Assembly: GCF_016901995.1 (NCBI RefSeq)
Contig: NZ_JACJLE010000022.1
Span: 1 to 58,544 of the forward strand
Length of the DNA: 58,544 nucleotides
Reading direction: 5' to 3'
From: Bacteroides caecigallinarum
GTDB taxonomy: Bacteria > Bacteroidota > Bacteroidia > Bacteroidales > Bacteroidaceae
Shown here piece by piece: positions 49,199 through 58,544 of the stretch. Position numbers and translations under genes: made by a program. The number at the start of each line of letters is the position of its first letter. Within the stretch, counting starts at the first letter, position 1. The notes beneath the pieces are model-generated. The model had not been told where the DNA came from. It did not search any database and worked only from the letters and a program-made list of their open reading frames with translations.

Positions 49199-52100
49199 TT
49201 AAAAATTCAAGTCAAATCCCACCATCAAAGAGCGCATGGACGGATATTTCAAACCGTCGACGGTATCCAGTTCAGGATCCCAAAGTTTGAATTTGGAAAG
49301 ATAGAACAGATTGTTACCGCTCACAAAGAAGCGGATGCTCTTGGCATGAATTTTACGCGTAACAGCCTGAGGAATACTGTAACCCAATTCTATTGATTTC
49401 AGTCGCAAGAAACTCATATCTTTCTTCCACCAGGTAGAAGCACGGCTATTATTGGTATTCGTACTCTCTGATAGACGAGGCCAGAACACATCCTGCGAAG
49501 GATTCTTTTCTGTCCAGCAATCGGTATAATTATCGTATACATTACCCAATACGCCTTGTCCGCTCCCCGGAATAAAATAATTGGAACCACCGATAACGCG
49601 ATACGCATCTGCAGAGCCCTGGAAGAAGAAGCTGAAATCCCATTGCTTGTAATTCAGGTTACCACCGAAACCGTATACCATACGCGGATCTTTTGTTCCG
49701 CCTATATATCCTTCATCCGCTTCCGTAATGACCCCATCATCATTCATATCGACATATTTGATATCTCCCGGACGTACCTCCGTTCCTAATTCAGGTTTCG
49801 GTATACCGGGTTTCAGTTCCCCGTTTATAAAATCATCTTCCGTAAAAAGGCGTTCTGCCTGCAATCCCCATAGGGTATTAATGGAGCGTCCCGTAATGGA
49901 ACGGTAAGTTCCTTTGACCGATTCCGGCTCGTCTTTCTCCAATATCTCATTTTTAGCATAAGTGACAGTACCTCTCAGGCTCATTGCCCAATCATCATTG
50001 AACCGTTTGTTGTAAATTACCGAAAGATCATATCCCTGATTATTCACTTTACCATAGTTGGCATACGGATTAGACACGAAACCTGCTTGGGTAGGGATGG
50101 TAGAACGTTGCATAAAAATACTGGTACGTTTTTCTTTAAAGAAATCCAGTTGTACATCCAACTCGTTCCACAACCCCAATTCAAGACCGATATTCATTTT
50201 AAAGGCTTTTTCCCAAGTCAGATCGGAAACCCCTACTTCACCTTCCTGAATACCTGTGTAATAGTTGCTATCGGTATATCCGAAATGATAACCGCTGGAA
50301 TTACTGTTAATGGTAGTGATATATGCAAAACGACGACCGCCGATATTATCATTACCTACCGAACCGACAGAAGCTCTCAACTTCAATTTTGTAATGTCTT
50401 CCTGCAAATTCCTCATGAAGCTTTCTTCTGAAATCAACCAACCGATGGCTACGGAAGGGAAGAAACCGAAGCGCTTGCCTTTTGCAAAGTTCTCCGAACC
50501 GTTGTAACCGAAATTAAATTCACTGATATAACGGCGGTCGAAAGTATAAGAAAGACGACCGGCGATACCTTGTGTACGATTAGGTTGTATATCACCCCAG
50601 TCATAGCTACGCTGGTTGTATAAGAAAAGCGCATCAAGCGCATGTTTGTCAAAAGTACGGTTATATGTAACGGCAGCTTCCAGATAAGTACTTTGGTTTC
50701 CGTAATTGGCGTTACTTGAATGGTCTAAAAACTCACTACCATAACTCAAAATACTGTGCACCAATTCTCCTTCATCATTACGCGACTTGGCCACACTGTA
50801 ATAATCAGGTTCCTTACCGCGAGTAACAAAATTCTCATTATATGTATCGAATGCAAACGTCACTTTCATTTTCAGCCCCGGAGTAATCATCTTTAAATTC
50901 TGTTCCAAAGAAAAAAGAGATTCCAGCTTACTTTTTCCACCGCGGTAATAACCGTTCTGCGTATTCATAGCCCACGGGTTTTTACGGGTATTGCTGACAC
51001 GAGGAATGGTACCGTCCGAATAAATGGCAGGATGTACAAACGGCGGAGTCTCGAAAGCAGCTTGAAACAGTTCATCCGTACTACTTCTCGATTTACGAAG
51101 ATTCTGTAAATAACCTCCCACATTGAAACGTAAAAGCGTTGTTTTCGTCAAATCCAAATCCACATTGGCACGAATATTATAACGGTTCAGTTTGCTTTGC
51201 GTATCGTAAGGCAGTGTTTTATCAGACCCCATAATTCCGTTTTCATGGTAAAGAGAAGCTGTCAATGAATAGCGAAGTATTTCCGTACCGCCGGATACCG
51301 TCAGATTTGCACGCGTAGAATTAGCGTAATCCTTGGTTATCGCATCTATCCAGTCTACATCAGGATATAAATCTTTATCATATCCATAATAAGTCTTCAA
51401 AATCTGGTCTTTCGTAAACAGCCTTTTGTTCGGGTCGGACTGAAGCGTATTCAGCAAACTCATATATTCGGCAGCTCCTATGAACTGAGGAAGCTTTGTA
51501 GGAGCCTGAATAGATTGCTCCACACGTAAATTTACGGAAGGAGCAGATACCGAACCGCGTTTGGTATTAATCAAAATAACACCGTTGGCACCTCGCACAC
51601 CATACATGGCACTGGCCGATGCATCTTTCAATACTGAGAACGATTCTATTTCCGCCGGATCGATATCATTCAAACTACGCTCTACGCCATCTACCAAAAC
51701 CAACGGAGACGTATTTCCGCTGAATGAAGATATACCACGAATCCAAAAATTTGAGTTATCATACCCGGGCTCTCCCGAAGGCTGTACGGCAATGACACCT
51801 GCCAGTTGTCCCGCCAGATTATTACTCATGGAACGGGATGAACCTACCTGTAATTTCGAAGGATCTAAAGTTTGTACGGAACCGATAACCGAGAGTTTCT
51901 TCTGATTACCGTATCCCACAACTACCACTTCATCCAATGCTTCTACATCTTCCAATAAAGTAATATTAAAATTGATATTATTACCAACCGGAATTTCCTG
52001 AGTTTTAAATCCTACATAGGTGATGACAAGAATACTGCTTTTATCAGGTACTTCAATATAAAAATGGCCGTCAATATCGGTAATAGTCCCCTCTGAAGAA

Positions 52101-52285
52101 CCTTTTACCATAATATTTACACCCACTAAAGTGTTTTTTTCTTTGTCGATGACAGTACCACTGACACGGATACCTTTTTGCTGCTCGATAGTCTCACTTT
52201 CGGAATATGGAATATTTGCATATGACGGAAATATGCATACCCCACAGAATAAAGAACCTACAAGCAGTGTTTTCTTTAAATTCAT
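49199..52285 (-). CDS. SusC family TonB-linked glycan transporter
   Basis: This 1028-residue transporter has a signal peptide (about 1-24). A carboxypeptidase-regulatory-like domain follows (about 38-112, with GVNIMVKGSSEGTITDIDGHF as the core). Next are the TonB-box region LDEVVVVGYGNQKKLSVIG, a plug with SPLVLVDGVERSLNDIDPAE and DASASAMYGVRGANGVI, and a barrel ending in MVGFDLNF. No extra N-terminal STN domain is present, so it is not the anti-sigma-factor-linked type; regulation by the adjacent SusR-like protein fits. It is the first gene of an operon of eight genes running to 38026. Confidence 0.95.
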   Translation of the reverse strand: MNLKKTLLVGSLFCGVCIFPSYANIPYSESETIEQQKGIRVSGTVIDKEKNTLVGVNIMVKGSSEGTITDIDGHFYIEVPDKSSILVITYVGFKTQEIPVGNNINFNITLLEDVEALDEVVVVGYGNQKKLSVIGSVQTLDPSKLQVGSSRSMSNNLAGQLAGVIAVQPSGEPGYDNSNFWIRGISSFSGNTSPLVLVDGVERSLNDIDPAEIESFSVLKDASASAMYGVRGANGVILINTKRGSVSAPSVNLRVEQSIQAPTKLPQFIGAAEYMSLLNTLQSDPNKRLFTKDQILKTYYGYDKDLYPDVDWIDAITKDYANSTRANLTVSGGTEILRYSLTASLYHENGIMGSDKTLPYDTQSKLNRYNIRANVDLDLTKTTLLRFNVGGYLQNLRKSRSSTDELFQAAFETPPFVHPAIYSDGTIPRVSNTRKNPWAMNTQNGYYRGGKSKLESLFSLEQNLKMITPGLKMKVTFAFDTYNENFVTRGKEPDYYSVAKSRNDEGELVHSILSYGSEFLDHSSNANYGNQSTYLEAAVTYNRTFDKHALDALFLYNQRSYDWGDIQPNRTQGIAGRLSYTFDRRYISEFNFGYNGSENFAKGKRFGFFPSVAIGWLISEESFMRNLQEDITKLKLRASVGSVGNDNIGGRRFAYITTINSNSSGYHFGYTDSNYYTGIQEGEVGVSDLTWEKAFKMNIGLELGLWNELDVQLDFFKEKRTSIFMQRSTIPTQAGFVSNPYANYGKVNNQGYDLSVIYNKRFNDDWAMSLRGTVTYAKNEILEKDEPESVKGTYRSITGRSINTLWGLQAERLFTEDDFINGELKPGIPKPELGTEVRPGDIKYVDMNDDGVITEADEGYIGGTKDPRMVYGFGGNLNYKQWDFSFFFQGSADAYRVIGGSNYFIPGSGQGVLGNVYDNYTDCWTEKNPSQDVFWPRLSESTNTNNSRASTWWKKDMSFLRLKSIELGYSIPQAVTRKIHAKSIRFFVSGNNLFYLSKFKLWDPELDTVDGLKYPSMRSLMVGFDLNF

Positions 52286-52402
52286 AAGTAATTACATTTA
52301 TTCGGTTATTAAATGATATTATTCAGTCCTTGTTATAATTTCAAAGGCTGATGCAAAAATCATAAATCAATCTAATACAAACAAATATATAAGATTAAAA
52401 TA

Positions 52403-52410
52403 CAAAGATA
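52403..52410 (-). promoter_or_regulatory. -7 promoter element of the susC operon
   Basis: TATCTTTG on the minus strand, about 118 bases before the susC start. The -33 position lacks TTTG and is occupied by the palindromic site at 52413-52451, as expected for an activator-dependent promoter. Confidence 0.65.
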
Positions 52411-52412
52411 GT

Positions 52413-52451
52413 TTACTATCAAATACCTGAAAATCAAATATTTGATAGTAA
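52413..52451. promoter_or_regulatory. Candidate operator for the SusR-like regulator
   Basis: TTACTATCAAATA (52413-52425) and TATTTGATAGTAA (52439-52451) form a perfect 13-base inverted repeat with a 13-base spacer. The core ATCAAATA occurs at 52418-52425 and again at 52433-52440, a 15-base direct spacing, and the second copy also forms the palindrome ATCAAATATTTGAT (52433-52446). It starts 2 bases upstream of the susC -7 element, between susC and the regulator gene. Confidence 0.6.
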
Positions 52452-52486
52452 GATCAAGACATAAAAATACAAATGCCGTACAATAC

Positions 52487-54160
52487 TTAAAAGGATGTAA
52501 TCTGCATAATATTTTCTTCAAAATGCTCCGGATCCAGCGATTTCAGCCTTAACCGCGAGCGATAAGAATAGATGGTAGCTTTAGAATAGCGTAAAAAAGA
52601 TGCAATGCGTTCACTATCGGTGATTCCCAAGCGAATCAGAGCAAAGATACGCAGTTCCGTAGTCAGACGACCCTCTTGCTTAGGCACAATGGAGTTGTTT
52701 GCAGGTAACAATGAATTGAATGCTTTTACAAAAGATGGGAACAGGTGCAGGAAAGTTTCATCAAAGGTATTATAAAACGCTTCGACTTCCTCTTCGATAA
52801 TGACGGAAGATTTCAATGTTTTAAATAAATCCTCAAGTTTACCGGACGCCGCTTTTTTATTGAGCATTCTGCGGTAATTATCCATCTTGTTGATGTAAGA
52901 AGAACATTCCGTCATAAACTTGGTAATGTAAAGCTCCTTAATATTGTTAGCTTCCGAAAGCGACTGGTTCATATCCGACAATGCGTGATTGGTTTCATGG
53001 AGCTCTTTATTGGCAGATTGAAGTTGTTCGTTTACAGAATTAAGCTCCACATTCAACTGTCTTAACCGTTCATTGGCCTTGTTCAGCTCGCTTCTTGCCG
53101 CCGATAGTTTTTTTATTTGCCGCCGTACATAAATTACCAAACCGATAAGAAACACAGACAATATGCTGATACATGCCAATGCAATCATCATCTGTTTCTT
53201 TTCTTTCTTCGTTTTGACTTGATAGGCATTAGCGATAATAGGCAATGTTTGTGTCACTTCAATAGTACGCAGGCGGGCATTACAGAATGTAGCATCATCC
53301 AACGAACGGCGCATATAAATATATGCCCGATTGATATCGCCTTCTTCATAGAGGATAGTGGCCAATCGGCGCAGCGAAATATATTCTTTTACCGCCCATT
53401 TCATATCAGCCATTGCAGAGACAATCAAGTATTTCTTTTCTTCTTCCCTGTTTCCTTGTCTTCTGTAAAAATCGGATATGGAGTAGGCCACATAGGCTAC
53501 ATCACGGTTATCAGGATCCAGTTGGCGGTAAAAATCGAGTAATATCTGCAACCCTTTGCTATAATCTCCCTGTTCCAACAATCTGTCAGCACGTATATAA
53601 ACATCGGTAGAATCATTTTTCTGCATAATCGAATCTTTATAAAGCATGGCTTTTGCCCGATATTCCTTGCTTTGAGACTCGATAATGGTATACTTTACCA
53701 TAGCTTCATACAGTGTATTGTAAATGAGGAAATAATACTTCTCCAGATATTCTGCCAGCGTAGCCCGGTTAATATTTTGTAAAATATCCGATGCTTCTTT
53801 ATACATACCACCCTGTATCAGCACATAAGCCATATTCAATCTTGAATCGTCAATGTAATCCTGGCGATTCATCTTATAGGCAGATACCAGTTTTTCCTGT
53901 GCATAATGAAGTGCGGAATCAACCACATAAGAAGAATATTCATTGAAAAGAAAGTTCTTCAACTGATAGCGTTCTTCTTCCGATGCGGTTTTGCGTAATT
54001 TTGATTTTACGTCAGAAATACGTCCCTCGCGAATATCAACATATTTCTGCTGTTCAGCCACTACTCTATCCAAATCTTCCAAAGAGGGAAAAGCGGTGTT
54101 TTGAGCCTGTCCAGCACAGAAATGTAACAATATCGATACGAAGAAGATGTTTCTTTTCAT
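52487..54160 (-). CDS. SusR-like membrane-spanning regulator (TPR sensor, HTH output)
   Basis: This 557-residue protein has an N-terminal signal sequence (MKRNIFFVSILLHFCAGQAQ), and a TPR-like helical domain lies in the periplasm (about 25-315). A transmembrane segment spans about 324-345, followed by a coiled coil (about 347-410, with many L/N/E repeats) and a C-terminal helix-turn-helix (about 500-545, LRIFALIRLGITDSERIASF and the recognition region YSKATIYSYRSRLRLKSL). The layout matches SusR-type regulators (DUF6377 family), which sense starch-like oligosaccharides and activate the neighbouring susC operon. It reads in the same direction as susC but has its own promoter (TAACTTTG at 54183-54190, minus strand). 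The likely ligand is an alpha-gluco-oligosaccharide. Confidence 0.85.
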   Translation of the reverse strand: MKRNIFFVSILLHFCAGQAQNTAFPSLEDLDRVVAEQQKYVDIREGRISDVKSKLRKTASEEERYQLKNFLFNEYSSYVVDSALHYAQEKLVSAYKMNRQDYIDDSRLNMAYVLIQGGMYKEASDILQNINRATLAEYLEKYYFLIYNTLYEAMVKYTIIESQSKEYRAKAMLYKDSIMQKNDSTDVYIRADRLLEQGDYSKGLQILLDFYRQLDPDNRDVAYVAYSISDFYRRQGNREEEKKYLIVSAMADMKWAVKEYISLRRLATILYEEGDINRAYIYMRRSLDDATFCNARLRTIEVTQTLPIIANAYQVKTKKEKKQMMIALACISILSVFLIGLVIYVRRQIKKLSAARSELNKANERLRQLNVELNSVNEQLQSANKELHETNHALSDMNQSLSEANNIKELYITKFMTECSSYINKMDNYRRMLNKKAASGKLEDLFKTLKSSVIIEEEVEAFYNTFDETFLHLFPSFVKAFNSLLPANNSIVPKQEGRLTTELRIFALIRLGITDSERIASFLRYSKATIYSYRSRLRLKSLDPEHFEENIMQITSF

Positions 54161-54237
54161 TTTTATAAATTTTTGATGGATACAAAGTTACTACAAAAAG
54201 TGAAATGCGGAAGAATATGGTAATGGATTTGATTTTG

Positions 54238-54268
54238 AAGACAATAGAATGAAAGCTGTGGAAGCCAA
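54238..54268 (+). repeat. 31-base direct repeat, right copy
   Basis: Identical over 31 bases to 32496-32526. Here it also opens a hairpin: GACAATAGAATG pairs imperfectly with TATTCCATTGTC (54269-54280), so it may serve as a terminator for the hydrolase gene at 54361. It lies upstream of the regulator promoter. The left copy has a different right flank. Confidence 0.9.
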
Positions 54269-54360
54269 TATTCCATTGTCTTAAGGGTATCATATCAATA
54301 AGATTTCGGCGTATTATAAAATATGAAATAGTCCGTAAGAAAAAATACCAATATCAAGCA

Positions 54361-55179
54361 TTATTTCAAAGAATGTCCGATTATATCCTGTATATGGTTT
54401 TTCAAGATATGAAATGCCGGAGAAACCATTGACCCATGGTCGAAGCCATCCAGCTCATAAAGATATGTCTTTTTATGACCGTTTTCCTTCATCATTCTCC
54501 ACAGATATGCAGTTTCTTCATATCGTCCCAGTAGTTCCATATCTCTGTCGCCTGATATGATTATCATCGCAGGTGCATCTCCACGTACATAATATAGAGG
54601 AGCATACTCATCTATACTAGGCTGATTGGTTCGCATGCCTTTTGACTCACGATACGCAAAATGGCTAATTGCATGACCGCTGAAAGGGGCCAAAGCCAGA
54701 ATAGAATCTGCGTCAATATCATATTTAGCTAGCCATTTTTTATCAAGCCCAATCATATTTGTCAGATAACCTCCGGCTGAATGTCCCGCGACGAATATTT
54801 TCTTAGTATTTCCGCCATATTTCTCTATGTTTCTGAATGTCCATGCAACAGAGGCGGCCGCGTCATCAATACAATCCTTTAAATCGGCTTTAGGCAATAG
54901 TCTGTAATTAACTGCCACAATACCTAAGCCACAATCTTTAAGTTCATCAGGAATAAAACGCTCGCCACTGGTAAGGCCTCCACCATGGAACCATACGACT
55001 GTCGGGTAATCTTTTATATTTGCAGGTACATATAAATCCAATTTACATCTACTCAATGCATATTCATCACCTGTAGAACGATAGGATATATCGGGAATTA
55101 TTTTATAATCCTGTGACCAGGCTGCTATATCGAACAACAGGAGAAAAAGAACAAAACAATAAATTTTCCTAAACCTCAT
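54361..55179 (-). CDS. Secreted alpha/beta hydrolase (esterase-like)
   Basis: This 272-residue protein has a signal peptide (about 1-22) and an HSL/carboxylesterase-type alpha/beta hydrolase fold. The oxyanion motif is HGGG (65-68), the nucleophile is Ser134 in GHSAGG, and the acid and base are likely Asp211 or Asp213 (SGDRD) and His248 (DHG). Such enzymes remove acyl groups from sugars or small esters. It lies just outside the right 31-base repeat, upstream of the alpha-glucan locus on the same strand, but the gap and the repeat hairpin argue against a shared transcript. Its substrate is unknown. Confidence 0.82.
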   Translation of the reverse strand: MRFRKIYCFVLFLLLFDIAAWSQDYKIIPDISYRSTGDEYALSRCKLDLYVPANIKDYPTVVWFHGGGLTSGERFIPDELKDCGLGIVAVNYRLLPKADLKDCIDDAAASVAWTFRNIEKYGGNTKKIFVAGHSAGGYLTNMIGLDKKWLAKYDIDADSILALAPFSGHAISHFAYRESKGMRTNQPSIDEYAPLYYVRGDAPAMIIISGDRDMELLGRYEETAYLWRMMKENGHKKTYLYELDGFDHGSMVSPAFHILKNHIQDIIGHSLK

Positions 55180-55284
55180 ATATATAAATTCAAATAGGAT
55201 ATATCAATACAGGTAACTATAAAAACATAACAGTCAACATACTATAATTGATATATCCTCTATTATTGAAAAAATATTTGAAAA

Positions 55285-56784
55285 TTACTTTTTAAAGTCA
55301 GCCCAATCAGTCAGACGCATATCTCCCTTGTCGAGGAATACTTCATGCATACCCAATGCTGCTGACAAGCTGTGACTGGTCTGTCCCTTGCTGGCTATCT
55401 TGAGATAATCCCACAACAACTGCTTATAGTCTGGATGAGCACAGTTCTCAATAACAGTCTTGGCACGTTCCATAGGACTCTTACCACGCAAATCGGCAAT
55501 ACCCTGTTCTGTGATGATTACATTTACAGAGTGTTCGCTATGATCCTGATGTGACACCATAGGAACAATAGAACTGATACAACCACCCTTAGCTGTTGAA
55601 GGACAAGAGAAAATAGAGATATAAGCACTGCGCGTAAAGTCGCCAGAACCTCCGATACCGTTCATCATCTTGGTTCCGCAGATATGTGTAGAGTTTACGT
55701 TACCGTAAATATCCGCTTCGATTGCTGTATTCATTGAGATAACTCCAAGACGGCGTACTACTTCAGGGCAGTTTGAAATTTCAGAAGGACGCAACACAAG
55801 TTTGTCACGGAAGAATTCAATGTTATCGTAAATATCCTGCAGACAGTCGTTTGTCACACTCAAAGAACATGTACTACCGAACTTTATTCTACCGGTTTTT
55901 ACCAAATCTATCACTGAGTTCTGGATAACTTCAGTGTACATTTCAAAAGCAGGTACATCAGGATTCTTACCCAATGCACTCAACACTGCATTTGCTATAT
56001 TACCTACACCAGACTGTAAAGGCAAGAAAGTAGAAGGTATTGTACCCTTACGCAAATCGTTCACCAGGAAGTCTGCCACATTCTGACCAATCTTGTCGGT
56101 TATAGGATCCGGATCGTGGAACCCACGGGCTTCGTCAGGAATATTCACTTCCACCACAGCAGCAATCTTGGCCGGATCAACCTGAATATATGGTGTTCCG
56201 ATACGGTCACTAGCATGTTCTATCATGATAGGACGACGATGTGGCGGACGTTCTAGTTCATAAATATCATGCATACCCATAAGACTTGTCTTGTTATGAG
56301 CAGCATTAAGTTCGACTATAACTTTTTCTGCCAGACGTGCCACTGTAGGGGAAATACCAACACCGGCAGTAAGATAAATACGTCCGTCGGCAGTCAGTTC
56401 ACAAGCTTCCATTATGGCAACATTCACCTTACCCAAGAAACCGGAACGGATTCGCTGAGCCATTTGTGACAGATGTATATCAGAGTATTTTACCTGTCCG
56501 TTGTTGCAAGCCTTGCGGAAATCAGAATTTGTTGTATATGGTGCTCTGAAATCAAGAGCATTTGCACGTATCAGAACGCCGTCACATGAATCACCGGTTG
56601 AAGCACCTGTAAGAACGCTCACTTTAAAATGTTCTCCACGTGCATGTTTTTCTTCAGCCATTTTAGCCAACTCGGCAGTAACAGCCTTAGGTGTTCCGGC
56701 TGGTGTAAATCCACTTAATCCAATAATATCTCCGTCTTTAATCAAACTTGCAGCTTCGGCCGCTGTCATAAATTTATAGCTCAT
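55285..56784 (-). CDS. Acetyl-CoA hydrolase/succinate CoA-transferase
   Basis: This 499-residue cytoplasmic enzyme belongs to the acetyl-CoA hydrolase/CoA-transferase family, which moves CoA between succinate, acetate or propionate. The N-terminal domain starts with GDIIGLSGFTPAGTPKAVT. The catalytic glutamate region is EADIYGNVNSTH, followed by GIGGSGDFTRSAY, which closes the active site. In Bacteroides, which make succinate, acetate and propionate, such an enzyme serves energy-yielding fermentation. Length is typical. It has its own promoter and is divergent from the last gene of the window. Confidence 0.92.
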   Translation of the reverse strand: MSYKFMTAAEAASLIKDGDIIGLSGFTPAGTPKAVTAELAKMAEEKHARGEHFKVSVLTGASTGDSCDGVLIRANALDFRAPYTTNSDFRKACNNGQVKYSDIHLSQMAQRIRSGFLGKVNVAIMEACELTADGRIYLTAGVGISPTVARLAEKVIVELNAAHNKTSLMGMHDIYELERPPHRRPIMIEHASDRIGTPYIQVDPAKIAAVVEVNIPDEARGFHDPDPITDKIGQNVADFLVNDLRKGTIPSTFLPLQSGVGNIANAVLSALGKNPDVPAFEMYTEVIQNSVIDLVKTGRIKFGSTCSLSVTNDCLQDIYDNIEFFRDKLVLRPSEISNCPEVVRRLGVISMNTAIEADIYGNVNSTHICGTKMMNGIGGSGDFTRSAYISIFSCPSTAKGGCISSIVPMVSHQDHSEHSVNVIITEQGIADLRGKSPMERAKTVIENCAHPDYKQLLWDYLKIASKGQTSHSLSAALGMHEVFLDKGDMRLTDWADFKK

Positions 56785-56846
56785 GATATTGTGTTTTTAA
56801 AGTTATTTGTATATATTCGAAACTTAGTAAGTTTTCTGAGGCTCTC

Positions 56847-56875
56847 CAAATTTAGAAAAAAAACATCAAATCCAA
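56847..56875 (-). promoter_or_regulatory. Promoter of the CoA-transferase gene
   Basis: On the minus strand TTG (56873-56875), 18 bases, then TAAATTTG (56847-56854). It is close to the Bacteroidetes consensus and leaves a 5' leader of about 55 bases. Confidence 0.6.
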
Positions 56876-57063
56876 TACTTCTTGTTTCAAATTTATGATG
56901 AAAAACATATTTTTTTCTACAAAATGAGCGTCATAATCTAATATTTCAAATATTTTGACAATTATTAAGAGCCACGTATCTATCCAAGTTTCTACTGATT
57001 TATTTGCAGATATCAGAAATAAATGCCAATATCGCATATTACATTGAAAAACATATATTAGTT

Positions 57064-58515
57064 ATGAAAAAAATCGGTTCATTAATATTACTCATAAACG
57101 CATTGTCGAAATCGGAAAAGAAAGCTTTATATCTACAGGCAGGAGAAAATCCGACAGAAAAAGCATATATGAAAATATTCGATATCATAGACAAGAAAAA
57201 CATAACTGATATAGAATATATTAAAAAGAATTATGCAAAATATTACCCAATAAATTCATTTGTTCCGGAAGCTAATTATTTATACCAGCACATCCTTTCC
57301 ACACTGGCAAGTCTTGCCATAATGAAAAAACGCAAACATAACTTATATTATAAAATAATACAGGCAAATATTCTCAAAGAAAAGCATCTGATGGACGAGC
57401 ATTTCCAGATGCTGGACGAAGTGATTGAAGAATCCGAGTCAACAGAAGATTACAGTGTCTCCTCTTTAGCACAGAGAACAAAACTGGATTCCATGCGTCA
57501 GGAAAACTTCCTTGACATATCAGAAGATACCCTTATAAAAGAGCATTTAAGACTAAAAGGATATCTGAATGTACTTAATCAGATAAATCGCCAGTCGGAA
57601 CTATATGAACTGATGGTGTTCTACACCAGCCGAAAATCGGACACCAAGATTTTTGACGATCTGGCAATAACGGAAATAACATTTGTCAACAATCTGAGAA
57701 AAAATCTTTTCGAAATACAGAAGAAACATTTACTGTTCCAGGGTATATATCTGTTATGCAAAAACAATTATCAAGCGGCAAACAACATTTACAAAGAAGC
57801 GAACGAACTGTTCGCCTCTCATAAATCATTCCTTAACAATCCACCATCCGATTATATACAGTTCATCGAGAATGTGCTGAAAAAATGCAATGAGAACAGG
57901 CAATATTCGGAAATGGAGTATTACATTAACATCCTGGAGGGATTGAAATGTTATACCGCAGAATTCAATGCGGAAATAGAATGCATAATATTCACAAACA
58001 AAGCTGAATATTATATACATACTAATGACAAGAAAAAAATAAAAGGACTCATCAGCTGTTACAAAGATACAGACTCCATAGTGAAATATCTTACACCATT
58101 CAGAAAAATACAGTTCATACTTGAATTGTCATTATTACACATAAACATCAACGAACATAAACAGGCAAAAAAGATTCTTTATGATATTGTAAAAGACTCC
58201 AATTATCAAAGATTCTTTCTATATAAACCTTGCCTGCTATTATATTACATATCTATATACGAACTCCAGGAATACGATTTTCTGGAATATTCCATAAGAG
58301 CAGCCAGAAGAAAATTGAAGAACAACAGAGAGACATCAAAAATAGAAGCTATACTATACGAATTCTTTACAAAAGACATGTTTAAACTTTCCCAATCGGA
58401 TAAAAAGAAGTATCTTGAAGAATTATGCAAGCAGATTGACACTCCACAAAATATTTCTGACCATCTTACCATGAAAATATTTGACTTTAAAAGTTGGATT
58501 TTATCACATGCATAA
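57064..58515 (+). CDS. Helical repeat protein of unknown function
   Basis: I do not recognise this protein. The start is placed at the ATG at 57064 (483 residues, MKKIGSLILLINALSKSEKK); an in-frame TTG at 57004 overlaps a -7-like TTTATTTG (56999-57006) and is a poor start. The sequence is almost wholly helical, rich in Lys, Glu, Asn, Ile and Leu, with repeated helix pairs of TPR-like appearance (LLFQGIYLLCKNNYQAANNIYKEA, quoted in part as CKNNYQAANNIYKEA; YIHTNDKKKIKGLI; NEHKQAKKILYDIV). No signal peptide, catalytic motif or DNA-binding motif was seen. It is strongly AT-rich. The N-terminal LSKSEKKALYLQAG might mark a conserved Bacteroidetes family, but this is a guess. Confidence 0.65.
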   Translation: MKKIGSLILLINALSKSEKKALYLQAGENPTEKAYMKIFDIIDKKNITDIEYIKKNYAKYYPINSFVPEANYLYQHILSTLASLAIMKKRKHNLYYKIIQANILKEKHLMDEHFQMLDEVIEESESTEDYSVSSLAQRTKLDSMRQENFLDISEDTLIKEHLRLKGYLNVLNQINRQSELYELMVFYTSRKSDTKIFDDLAITEITFVNNLRKNLFEIQKKHLLFQGIYLLCKNNYQAANNIYKEANELFASHKSFLNNPPSDYIQFIENVLKKCNENRQYSEMEYYINILEGLKCYTAEFNAEIECIIFTNKAEYYIHTNDKKKIKGLISCYKDTDSIVKYLTPFRKIQFILELSLLHININEHKQAKKILYDIVKDSNYQRFFLYKPCLLLYYISIYELQEYDFLEYSIRAARRKLKNNRETSKIEAILYEFFTKDMFKLSQSDKKKYLEELCKQIDTPQNISDHLTMKIFDFKSWILSHA

Positions 58516-58544
58516 TTCATATTTTATACAGTAATTATTTATTC

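Noticed and set aside
52413..52451. Invertible promoter flanked by inverted repeats
   Set aside because: The arms are only 13 bases apart, too close for an invertible segment carrying a promoter, and no recombinase gene is nearby.

Overview
The window looks like a chromosome segment of a gut Bacteroidales, most likely Bacteroides or Phocaeicola. The reasons are two SusC/SusD pairs, many lipoproteins, family GH88, GH92, GH97 and GH31 enzymes, BACON and fimbrillin-type domains, a SusR-like regulator, and promoters of the Bacteroidetes type (TTTG or TTG, about 19 bases, then TAnnTTTG). No ribosomal RNA, tRNA, CRISPR array, transposase or integrase was seen.

Layout. At 117-1394 a GH88 unsaturated glucuronyl hydrolase converges on a TonB-dependent receptor (1497-3557). 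At 3945-15281 a minus-strand operon encodes a lipoprotein metallophosphoesterase, a PHP-domain phosphodiesterase, SusC, SusD, a BACON lipoprotein and a second metallophosphoesterase. It is a PUL-like uptake locus with three phosphoesterases and no glycoside hydrolase. From 15625 to 32411 the genes are mostly housekeeping: a U32 family protein, a DUF1593 protein, DusB, an Aur1-like PAP2 protein with an overlapping epimerase gene, a membrane-anchored MutS-like ATPase, a GH92 mannosidase, RNase R, and a leuS-yitT-rdgB operon.

At 33144-54160 lies a large polysaccharide utilisation locus, read leftwards: a SusR-like membrane regulator, SusC, SusD, a SusE-like protein, two GH27-like lipoproteins, a SusB-like GH97, a fimbrial-type lipoprotein, a fimbrillin/SusE-F chimera, then a second GH97 and a GH31. 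The enzyme set points to an alpha-glucan, possibly dextran or another alpha-1,6-rich glucan. Surface proteins would bind and cut the polymer, SusCD would import oligosaccharides, and the periplasmic GH97 and GH31 enzymes would release glucose. The right end holds an esterase-like hydrolase, a succinate/acetate CoA-transferase and an unrecognised helical protein.

Most notable: the phosphoesterase SusCD locus; the fimbrillin/SusE-F fusion inside an alpha-glucan locus; a perfect 31-base direct repeat bracketing that locus (32496-32526 and 54238-54268), one copy of which forms the odd tail of a DUF3836-like gene; a palindromic candidate operator at the second susC promoter; a terminator-like hairpin inside the start of the GH31 reading frame; and a tandem array of four 22-base palindromic units at 18482-18569.
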